Origin: UBA1140 sp964409295 | GTDB taxonomy: Bacteria > Campylobacterota > Campylobacteria > Campylobacterales > Sulfurovaceae | NCBI GenBank assembly: GCA_964409295.1 | Contig: CAYPCV010000091.1 | Coordinates: forward strand, 1 to 5,093 | Length of the DNA stretch: 5,093 bases | Direction: 5' to 3' | Part shown: in pieces, positions 1 through 4,908 of the stretch | How positions within the stretch are numbered: the stretch's first letter is position 1 | Layout of the letters: each line of letters opens with the position of its first letter | Notes under the pieces: model-generated | The model's input: only the letters and a program-made list of their open reading frames with translations | Databases searched by the model: none | What the model was told of the DNA's origin: nothing | Program-made: the position numbers and the translations under genes

Positions 1-672
1 AGCCATAATAATATAGTTAGCATTATCTAAATCAGCTTGTGGATATGCCCCTAGAGTAAGACCATAACCAGAAGAGACGGTTTGTAGACAAATCGAACCA
101 TGATTCAACCAGTTTGCTGACCCAAAGGCAGAGTAAAACTGTTTAAATGTATGTTCTGCCATACCTTCTCCTGCACAGAAAAGAAATGATGAACGGTTGT
201 CTTTCTCTTCATCAAGAATTTTTTCCATACCTGGAAATTTATCTGTACCATTTAAAATTGCATCATAGGCTTCTTCCCACGATACTCTTTTAAATTTACC
301 TTCCCCTTTTTCACCAACACGAATCATTGGATACTTTAATCTATCCGGGTCATATAGTGCTTGAATTCCTGCATTTCCTCGTGGACATAACATGTTTTTT
401 GATTTTGGAAACATTGGATTTGGATTGAGTTTTGTAACAACTCCATTCTCCACTCGTGCGATTGCCGCACATTTGTTAACACACATTTCACACAGTGTTG
501 CCACGTCTGTGGCTTCTCCTGTACCTGTTTTTGTAGTAATGGATTTTGGCACACCTGAATGTGACTCTTCATGACTAGCAAAAAGGTTTGTAGCAGAGAA
601 TGTTGTACCACCAATTACACTCATTGCAACACTACCTTGTAGAAATCTTCTTCTTGAAATTTCAACTTGCAT
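1..672 (-). CDS. Tat-exported molybdopterin oxidoreductase, PsrA/PhsA-like catalytic subunit (N-terminal 224 aa, partial)
   Basis: Reading back from the ATG at 670-672, the frame is open to the window edge for 224 codons; the C-terminal part, probably several hundred residues, is missing. Residues 6-12 (SRRRFLQ) are a twin-arginine motif followed by a hydrophobic stretch to about residue 32, so the protein should be exported folded to the periplasm. C61-x2-C64-x3-C68 and C96 form the 4Fe-4S cluster motif of bis-MGD molybdenum enzymes, followed by CPRGNAG (96-102). C195, in a HGSIC context, sits where PsrA/PhsA enzymes carry the cysteine that ligates molybdenum. These features fit the polysulfide/thiosulfate reductase group, which passes electrons from quinol via an Fe-S subunit. 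The electron-transfer and membrane subunits would be expected downstream, outside the window. Arsenate or tetrathionate reductase relatives cannot be excluded because most of the substrate pocket is missing. A strong Shine-Dalgarno site fixes the start. The family call is secure; the substrate is inferred. Confidence 0.9.
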   Translation of the reverse strand, partial: MQVEISRRRFLQGSVAMSVIGGTTFSATNLFASHEESHSGVPKSITTKTGTGEATDVATLCEMCVNKCAAIARVENGVVTKLNPNPMFPKSKNMLCPRGNAGIQALYDPDRLKYPMIRVGEKGEGKFKRVSWEEAYDAILNGTDKFPGMEKILDEEKDNRSSFLFCAGEGMAEHTFKQFYSAFGSANWLNHGSICLQTVSSGYGLTLGAYPQADLDNANYIIMA

Positions 673-677
673 AAATA

Positions 678-686
678 CCCCTCCTT
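678..686 (-). promoter_or_regulatory. Shine-Dalgarno site of the molybdoenzyme gene
   Basis: On the minus strand this reads AAGGAGGGG, with its AGGAGG core 7 bases before the ATG at 672. It is the strongest ribosome site in the window and decides the start, which also places the twin-arginine motif at residue 6 as expected. Confidence 0.85.
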
Positions 687-693
687 AATTTAT

Positions 694-719
694 AGCTTAT
701 TTTCTAAGAGTAGAAAGCT
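694..719 (-). promoter_or_regulatory. Stem-loop in the leader of the molybdoenzyme gene
   Basis: Two six-base arms, TTTCTA (701-706) and TAGAAA (711-716), enclose a four-base loop. Outer AGCT blocks (694-697 and 716-719) can extend the stem across a short bulge. The structure ends 8 bases before the Shine-Dalgarno site, so it could affect translation or mRNA stability. It is not followed by a T run on the minus strand, so it is unlikely to terminate truA. The pairing is seen; the role is a guess. Confidence 0.4.
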
Positions 720-735
720 CTTTTTATAAGTCTAA

Positions 736-766
736 ATTATATTCTATAGAAGAACATCTTATGCAA
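736..766 (-). promoter_or_regulatory. Candidate promoter for the molybdoenzyme gene
   Basis: A perfect TATAAT -10 box lies on the minus strand at 736-741. A weak TTGCAT (761-766) stands 19 bases upstream as a possible -35. Transcription would begin near 729, giving a leader of roughly 57 bases that contains the hairpin and Shine-Dalgarno site. In DNA this AT-rich, TATAAT occurs by chance (others at 786-791 and 808-813), so the choice is tentative. Campylobacterota sigma-70 promoters often lack a clear -35 box. Confidence 0.35.
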
Positions 767-793
767 AACTTTTATTTGCCATTTTATTATATA

Positions 794-826
794 AATAAGT
801 AATAATTATTATATGTATTACTTATT
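794..826. repeat. Perfect 11-bp inverted repeat, possible operator
   Basis: AATAAGTAATA (794-804) and its exact reverse complement TATTACTTATT (816-826) flank an 11-base spacer. Arm centres are 22 bp apart, about two helical turns, which suits a dimeric regulator. The spacer holds a minus-strand TATAAT (808-813). The repeat centre lies about 138 bp upstream of the molybdoenzyme ATG and about 80 bp upstream of the candidate start site. I do not recognise it as a known operator. As RNA it would be a weak, AT-dominated hairpin with no T run after it. Confidence 0.45.
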
Positions 827-841
827 ATCACAATTTTTTAC

Positions 842-861
842 TATAAAAAATAATTTTTATA
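842..861 (-). terminator. Weak AT-only hairpin downstream of truA
   Basis: TATAAAAA (842-849) and TTTTTATA (854-861) form a perfect 8-bp stem with a four-base loop, 87 bases past the truA stop on the minus strand. The U-rich arm is the only terminator-like element I see between truA and the next gene. With no G-C pairs it would be unstable, so this is a weak candidate. Confidence 0.2.
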
Positions 862-947
862 AAGTTATATTATTTGAATGTATATATTAAAATTTTATAT
901 TGTTATATTTTTGGAAAAACTGTAAAATATATAGTAGTAACGAGGTG

Positions 948-1676
948 TTAATAGATAATCCGAGCCAAGTATAAACCCTCGGGAGGAGCAAGTTTTGTCA
1001 TACTTTTTTCTTTTTGTTGCAGTTGTTTTTGAAGTTTTTCTAAACTCCAATCTTCTAACGCAACGAGCATTGCACCTTGAACCATCATTCTTACTTGTGA
1101 GCGTAAAAAACCATTGGCTTCAAAATAGATAACATGATGCTCTTTATAGTTCTTGTAATAAGCCTTATAGATAGAACGTACATTGGTATGTGTAATGCTA
1201 CCTGTTTTAATAAAGTTAGAAAAGTCATGTTCTCCTTCAAAGCATTTTAAGGCTTGGATTAAGAGAGTTTTATTAAAAGTAGGGTAGTAGGCTACATGAT
1301 TTTGTTCAAAAATAGATGGTTTCCTTGTTTTAAAAACATAGCGATAGACTCTTTTTTTTGCTGAAAATCGTGAATGAAAATCTTCTTCTATAAAGGAGAT
1401 GTGTTTAAAAGAGATGTATTTAAGCTTTCTATTAAGGGCTATTTTTAGTTTTAACAAATCTTTCCAAAAGGTGGGAATAGTAAAATCTATAACTTGTCCC
1501 GTAGCATGTACTCCTGCATCGGTTCGTCCACTTCCACGAATATCATCTGTAATTCCCATAGAATTTAAGGCTTTTTCAATATGCCCTGTAATGGTGTTTT
1601 TTGTACTCTTTTGTTTTTGAAATCCTTGAAAATAGCCACCATCATAAGCAATAATTGCTTTAACTCGTCGGTTCAT
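948..1676 (-). CDS. truA: tRNA pseudouridine(38-40) synthase TruA
   Basis: A cytoplasmic enzyme that isomerises uridine to pseudouridine at positions 38-40 of the tRNA anticodon arm. The 242-residue protein is complete and close to the size usual in Campylobacterota (Escherichia coli TruA is about 270). The N-terminal IAYDGGYFQGFQ (9-20) is the family opening. GSGRTDAGVHA (48-58) contains catalytic D53. FHSRFSAKKRVYRY (100-113) holds the conserved tyrosine (Y111), and FLRSQVRMMVQG is the typical C-terminal motif. The start ATG overlaps the stop of the upstream permease gene by one base (TAATG) and no Shine-Dalgarno site is visible, so translation is probably coupled. It is the last gene of the uppS operon and the only one with no envelope role. 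The call is firm. Confidence 0.96.
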   Translation of the reverse strand: MNRRVKAIIAYDGGYFQGFQKQKSTKNTITGHIEKALNSMGITDDIRGSGRTDAGVHATGQVIDFTIPTFWKDLLKLKIALNRKLKYISFKHISFIEEDFHSRFSAKKRVYRYVFKTRKPSIFEQNHVAYYPTFNKTLLIQALKCFEGEHDFSNFIKTGSITHTNVRSIYKAYYKNYKEHHVIYFEANGFLRSQVRMMVQGAMLVALEDWSLEKLQKQLQQKEKSMTKLAPPEGLYLARIIY

Positions 1677-2707
1677 TAAAAGTACCGTTGAACATTTTTT
1701 CTAAATAGAAGAATACCAATAATAAAGGTACTTAGAATAGAGATACCTAAAAGCAAAGGAGTTCCTTGATTTTTAAGAAGTGTTGCTATTGCATAGAGTC
1801 CAATGGTTGTTAATCCTAAAACTTGGTAAGCATAATTTTTTTGATAACGTGGATTGATAATCGAAAAAGAGGCAATAATATAGAGAGCCATCATAGGAAT
1901 CAAAGAGATATAGATAAAAAAGAAAATTTTTCCCTTTCGCCACGTTTTTGAAAGGGCTGTCCAGTAGGCAATAATATTTGAGTAGGTAAATTCGTCGCTG
2001 TTTAAATTTTGAAACACTTGCATCTGTTGATAGTTAATCTCTTTTAGACTATCTTCTGAAAAGGTATAGCCCGAGCCATTGTTTAGTGTTAGTGTAACTA
2101 AAGAGTTAACGTTTTTTATACTGGCACTTTTTGCTATAAAAAGTTGGTCGCTATGCTCTTTATCTTTATTGTAGATGACAACATCTTTTAGAGTTGTGTT
2201 CTCTTTACTTTTAACATAGACAAAAAGGTTTCCAAATTTTTGACCCAGTTGAGAGGGGTTAATATTAACCTGTGCTTGAGATGCTTTTTCATGTTTAAAC
2301 GAGTTGAATTGTTGTTTTGTTTTTGGCATAAGACCCAAAGATAGAATCAGTAATATAATGGAAAAAAGGGTAGAGATAAAGAAAAAACGGTACATAATAG
2401 ATTGTGATTTTTTTCCTAAAGCAAAAAGGGCCATTAGTTCATTATCATTTGATAAACGTAAAAGGGTCACAACTATAGCAACCAAGAATGAGATGGGAAG
2501 GGTATAAAAAAGAATAGAAGGAAGATTATAGGAAAAGAGCTGAATCATCTCTATAAAGTTTATTTGTATCGAGGCTGTTAATGCCGATATTTTGATAATA
2601 AATACTAAAGCCCCTATAAAAAATAGGGGTAAAAATATGGTTAAAAAAGAGCTTGTAAAATTTTGGGACAGATACGCACCAATCGTAACCTTTTTATAAT
2701 TAGCCAT
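1676..2707 (-). CDS. LptF/LptG (YjgP/YjgQ) family permease, lipopolysaccharide export
   Basis: A 343-residue inner-membrane protein with the LptF/LptG layout. Three N-terminal membrane helices (about residues 17-40, 60-83 and 105-128) are followed by a hydrophilic periplasmic domain (about 130-255) and three C-terminal helices (about 262-284, 292-312 and 316-336). The family signature is visible around residues 60-100: Y60-N-L-P63, L70-P71-I, then N89-E90-L...L97-G98 at the cytosolic face, where the LptB ATPase couples. In LptB2FG these permeases pull lipopolysaccharide from the inner membrane and pass it via a periplasmic jellyroll domain to LptC and LptA. Whether this is LptF or LptG cannot be decided here; no lptB, lptC or lptA is in the window. 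The start overlaps the preceding prepilin peptidase gene by 8 bases and the stop overlaps truA by one. No good Shine-Dalgarno site precedes it, so coupling is likely. From memory, a similar permease sits beside truA in other Campylobacterota. Confidence 0.9.
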   Translation of the reverse strand: MANYKKVTIGAYLSQNFTSSFLTIFLPLFFIGALVFIIKISALTASIQINFIEMIQLFSYNLPSILFYTLPISFLVAIVVTLLRLSNDNELMALFALGKKSQSIMYRFFFISTLFSIILLILSLGLMPKTKQQFNSFKHEKASQAQVNINPSQLGQKFGNLFVYVKSKENTTLKDVVIYNKDKEHSDQLFIAKSASIKNVNSLVTLTLNNGSGYTFSEDSLKEINYQQMQVFQNLNSDEFTYSNIIAYWTALSKTWRKGKIFFFIYISLIPMMALYIIASFSIINPRYQKNYAYQVLGLTTIGLYAIATLLKNQGTPLLLGISILSTFIIGILLFRKNVQRYF

Positions 2708-3443
2708 AGATGATAAACTCTACAAGTTGATGAACTTGGGTATCAAAGAGATAGACAATAAAGGTTGCTATGGCTAAAAATGGAACAAAGGGAACGGCTT
2801 TCTCTTCGTTTTGTGCCATCAACGATGGAACGATTGCTAATATGGCTGAAAGAAAGAGAGCATAGAAAAAAAGAGGAAACCCTAGTAAGCCCCCCATTGT
2901 TCCTGCTACAATAATATCTCCTTCTCCCATGGCTTCTTTTTTTAGGAAATAGCTAAGATAGTAGCGTAATAAGGTAAGTCCACCTACTGCTAAAAGAGCA
3001 TCTTGTATGGAGTCTAAAATTGTAGGGGTAATAACGGCAAGAGCTAATGCAAGCAGATTTAAACTGTCTGGAATTTCCATGTATTTGAAATCAATCATGA
3101 CCAAAGCTAACAGTAATGTAAAGACAGCAAATATAATAGGTAAATTCCAAACGAGACCCAGTTTATAAAAAAGTGAAACAGCGATAAGTCCCGTTGTTAA
3201 TTCGATTAATGGGTATTGTAGAGAAATCTTTTCAGAACAAAATCCACATTTTCCTCGTAAAAATAACCATGAGAAAATAGGAATGTTATGATACCACTTT
3301 AGAGGTGTTTGACACGATTGACACTTAGATGAGGGAAAAACAATGCTTTCGCCCTTGGGAATACGATAAATAACGACATTTAAAAATGAACCAATTAAGA
3401 TACCAAAAACAAATATAAATAGAGCGATTACTAATTCAGCCAT
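2700..3443 (-). CDS. Prepilin peptidase / N-methyltransferase (PilD/GspO type, A24 aspartic protease)
   Basis: A bifunctional inner-membrane enzyme that cleaves the leader of type IV prepilins or type II secretion pseudopilins and methylates the new N-terminus. The 247-residue protein shows every expected landmark. GSFLNVVIYRIP (18-29) is the family opening. C41-x2-C44 and C66-x2-C69 are the paired zinc-binding cysteines of the cytosolic loop. D118, starting DFKYMEIPD (118-126), is the first catalytic aspartate, and GEGD (173-176) supplies the second, D176. PFVPFLA (217-223) is the conserved C-terminal turn. About eight membrane segments fit the sequence. Its GGAGGTG ribosome site lies inside the last codons of uppS, and its ATG overlaps the uppS stop by one base. 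No pilin or secretion genes are nearby, so the substrates are encoded elsewhere. It is slightly shorter than enterobacterial or Pseudomonas PilD, but no key residue is missing. Confidence 0.94.
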   Translation of the reverse strand: MAELVIALFIFVFGILIGSFLNVVIYRIPKGESIVFPSSKCQSCQTPLKWYHNIPIFSWLFLRGKCGFCSEKISLQYPLIELTTGLIAVSLFYKLGLVWNLPIIFAVFTLLLALVMIDFKYMEIPDSLNLLALALAVITPTILDSIQDALLAVGGLTLLRYYLSYFLKKEAMGEGDIIVAGTMGGLLGFPLFFYALFLSAILAIVPSLMAQNEEKAVPFVPFLAIATFIVYLFDTQVHQLVEFIIYG

Positions 3444-4132
3444 TAAACACCTCCAAAGCGTCTGTTTCTATCAACGTATTGTTCAATAATATCTTCAAGT
3501 TCAGTAGGTGTAAAGTCTGGCCAAAGTGTGTTGGTAAAATAAAATTCAGAGTAACTCAATTGCCAAAGTAAAAAGTTAGAGAGTCTCTGTTCTCCACTGG
3601 TACGAACCATAAGGTCTATATCAGTATAAGGGGTATTAAGTTCAGCTCCTAAGCTCTCTTCTGTAATCTCTTCATCCCGTTTAGCTAAACGGGAAGCTGC
3701 TTTTGCTATCTCTTCTCTTGACCCATAGTTTAATGCTAAAATCTGCGTTACATTTGTATGATGAGCCGTCTCTTTTTTGATATAAGCGATAGTCTCTTGA
3801 AGTTTAGGGGAGAATCCCTCTATATTTCCAACTGTTTCAAACTTTGCTCCAAATTTATGATATGTTTCAAGTTCTTTGCGTAACCATGAATCAAGAAGTT
3901 TCATTAAAAAACTTACTTCATATTTTGGTCGTTTCCAATTTTCTGTACTAAATGCATAAAAAGTTACGGTTTCTATTGTTGGATGTTCTGCACAATATTG
4001 GGTAATGTTTCGGGTAACATCAGCCCCTTTTTCATGCCCTTTAGTTCGTATATGACCTCTCTCTTTTGCCCAGCGTCCGTTGCCATCCATTATGATGGCT
4101 AAATGTGTTAATTTATTTTTAGAGTTGCTCAT
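3443..4132 (-). CDS. uppS: Undecaprenyl diphosphate synthase (cis-prenyltransferase)
   Basis: A cytoplasmic, membrane-associated enzyme that condenses eight isopentenyl diphosphates onto farnesyl diphosphate. The C55 carrier lipid it makes is used for peptidoglycan, O-antigen and protein glycosylation. The 229-residue protein carries the full signature: HLAIIMDGNGRWA (10-22) with the magnesium-binding D16; FYAFSTENWKRP (58-69); LNYGSREEI (134-142); R177-TSGEQ-R183-LS for diphosphate binding; and SEFYFT with E196, matching the second metal ligand. It is shorter than E. coli UppS (253 residues) but normal for this phylum. It is the first gene of the minus-strand operon and its stop overlaps the prepilin peptidase start by one base. 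The ATG has no recognisable Shine-Dalgarno site, only an A/T-rich leader with a duplicated 14-base block. No upstream start gives a better match, so the start is kept. Confidence 0.96.
   Translation of the reverse strand: MSNSKNKLTHLAIIMDGNGRWAKERGHIRTKGHEKGADVTRNITQYCAEHPTIETVTFYAFSTENWKRPKYEVSFLMKLLDSWLRKELETYHKFGAKFETVGNIEGFSPKLQETIAYIKKETAHHTNVTQILALNYGSREEIAKAASRLAKRDEEITEESLGAELNTPYTDIDLMVRTSGEQRLSNFLLWQLSYSEFYFTNTLWPDFTPTELEDIIEQYVDRNRRFGGV
3448..3454 (-). promoter_or_regulatory. Shine-Dalgarno site of the prepilin peptidase gene
   Basis: The minus-strand GGAGGTG is formed by the GGA GGT codons that encode the last glycines of UppS, and ends four bases before the ATG at 3443. It sets the start and shows that this gene can recruit ribosomes itself, unlike the next two genes in the operon. 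Confidence 0.7.
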
Positions 4133-4133
4133 T

Positions 4134-4166
4134 ATAATAATATTTGACTTTCATAATAATATTTGA
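4134..4166. repeat. 14-bp direct repeat in the uppS leader
   Basis: ATAATAATATTTGA occurs exactly at 4134-4147 and again at 4153-4166, with a 19-bp period and five bases between copies. Both lie between the uppS start codon and its predicted -10 box, so they would be in the 5' untranslated RNA. It may be a small tandem duplication or a paired protein-binding site; the sequence does not say which. Confidence 0.6.
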
Positions 4167-4174
4167 TAAATGAA

Positions 4175-4183
4175 ATTATATCA
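4175..4183 (-). promoter_or_regulatory. Extended -10 promoter of the uppS operon
   Basis: The minus strand reads TGATATAAT, a consensus TATAAT (4175-4180) with the TGn extension. It lies about 43 bases before the uppS ATG, with a predicted start site near 4168. There is no good -35 box, which an extended -10 can tolerate. It is the only promoter I see for the four overlapping genes uppS to truA. Confidence 0.55.
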
Positions 4184-4245
4184 TAGTTCCTTTATACTTT
4201 TATTTTTGATTAAGCTTTTAAATTTTATTTTTTGCTATTTAAATG

Positions 4246-4251
4246 TATACT
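4246..4251 (+). promoter_or_regulatory. Candidate -10 box for the phnA-like gene
   Basis: TATACT lies 26 bases before the ATG at 4278, behind a T-rich stretch and without a clear -35, in the usual Campylobacterota manner. Another TATACT is at 4193-4198. AAAGG at 4267-4271 is the ribosome site, six bases before the ATG. Confidence 0.35.
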
Positions 4252-4277
4252 GTCATAATTTTTTTTAAAGGTTTTTT

Positions 4278-4817
4278 ATGAGTATTGATAAAGTATTATT
4301 AAGTAGAGCAGATAACAAGTGTGAATTGTGTGGTTCAGAGAATGGATTAACTGAATATCAGGTAGAACCAAAAGAGGACGCTCTTGTTTTGTGTGAAACT
4401 TGTTTGGCTACGATTGATACCCCTGCTGACAACACATCTCACTGGTTTTGTCTAAACGACTCTATGTGGTCAGAAGTTCCTGCTGTTCAAGTAATGGCAT
4501 ACAGAGTCTACAGCAGACTAGGAAATCAAGAACAACTTGATATGATGTATATGGAAGATGAGGTCAAAGCATGGGCAGAAGAGGGCTTAGAAGCTGAAAA
4601 TGCAGAGCCTGTACGAGATGCAAATGGTACAATTTTAGTTGCAGGAGATACAGTTTCTATTATTAAAGATTTGGTTGTTAAAGGTGCAGGCTTTACAGCA
4701 AAGCAGGGGACAACAGTTAAAAATATAAAAATGGTACAAGGAGACCCTACCCACATTCAAGGTAAGGTTAACGGCTCGACAATTTTTATTATTTCGGCTT
4801 TTTTGAAGAAGTTGTAG
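4278..4817 (+). CDS. phnA: YjdM/PhnA family zinc-ribbon protein, long form
   Basis: A complete 179-residue protein. The N-terminus has C15-x2-C18 and C39-x2-C42, the four cysteines of a zinc ribbon. A middle segment (about 53-110) is rich in aromatic and acidic residues. The C-terminal PhnA domain spans about 112-179 with the family motifs VRDANG, GDTVSIIKDLVVKG, GTTVKNIKMVQGDPTHI and the final FLKKL. The E. coli relative (YjdM, formerly PhnA) is named for its place near the phosphonate operon but is not needed for phosphonate breakdown, and its function is unknown. It is a different protein from the phosphonoacetate hydrolase also called PhnA. The E. coli version is about 110 residues; this one has extra sequence between ribbon and C-terminal domain. 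No phosphonate genes are beside it, so a role in phosphonate use is not supported here. It is transcribed divergently from uppS with its own ribosome site (AAAGG). The family call is firm; the function is unknown. Confidence 0.9.
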   Translation: MSIDKVLLSRADNKCELCGSENGLTEYQVEPKEDALVLCETCLATIDTPADNTSHWFCLNDSMWSEVPAVQVMAYRVYSRLGNQEQLDMMYMEDEVKAWAEEGLEAENAEPVRDANGTILVAGDTVSIIKDLVVKGAGFTAKQGTTVKNIKMVQGDPTHIQGKVNGSTIFIISAFLKKL

Positions 4818-4833
4818 GGAGAAATTCCTACAA
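4812..4833 (+). terminator. GAAA-capped stem-loop at the phnA stop codon, possible terminator
   Basis: A nine-pair stem (one G-U pair) joins 4812-4820 to 4825-4833 across a GAAA tetraloop and contains the TAG stop. The wobble pair and the GNRA loop work only in plus-strand RNA, which suggests the structure belongs to the phnA transcript. No T run follows (next bases ACTAAATCC), so it is not a standard intrinsic terminator. It may instead mark or protect the mRNA 3' end. The structure is well supported; its role is uncertain. Confidence 0.4.
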
Positions 4834-4908
4834 ACTAAATCCGTGCAATCTCTAACAATTAAGCTACTCTCCGTTGATAACAAATAGATGCATATAAGAG
4901 CTTCTCTG

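Larger units (their letters stand above)
673..947. other. 275-base gene-free, extremely AT-rich intergenic region
   Basis: No reading frame with coding character or RNA gene is visible. From 781 to 900 only 9 of 120 bases are G or C. The stretch separates truA from the molybdoenzyme gene on the same strand. It holds the leader hairpin, candidate -10 boxes, the inverted repeat at 794-826 and the weak hairpin at 842-861. It most likely serves as the end of the uppS-truA transcript and the control region of the respiratory gene. Confidence 0.7.

Noticed and set aside
336..614. Open frames of 92 codons (minus) and 60 codons (plus, 392-574) inside the molybdoenzyme gene
   Set aside because: They are out-of-frame shadows of the Tat/4Fe-4S protein, whose motifs and ribosome site identify the true frame.
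694..727. Hairpin followed by a T run on the plus strand, resembling an intrinsic terminator
   Set aside because: No plus-strand gene ends here, and on the minus strand, where the genes lie, there is no T run after the stem.
786..813. Further minus-strand TATAAT boxes at 786-791 and 808-813
   Set aside because: TATAAT is expected by chance in DNA with this base composition, and neither has a good upstream element at proper spacing.
4119..4154. An 11-codon minus-strand frame (starting MKVKYYY) that overlaps the uppS start out of frame, a possible upstream ORF
   Set aside because: It has no Shine-Dalgarno site, arises largely from the 14-base repeat, and has no feature of a regulatory leader peptide.
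4278..4817. Phosphonoacetate hydrolase (also named PhnA)
   Set aside because: That enzyme belongs to the alkaline phosphatase superfamily and is much larger; here the zinc ribbon and YjdM-type C-terminal domain are clear.
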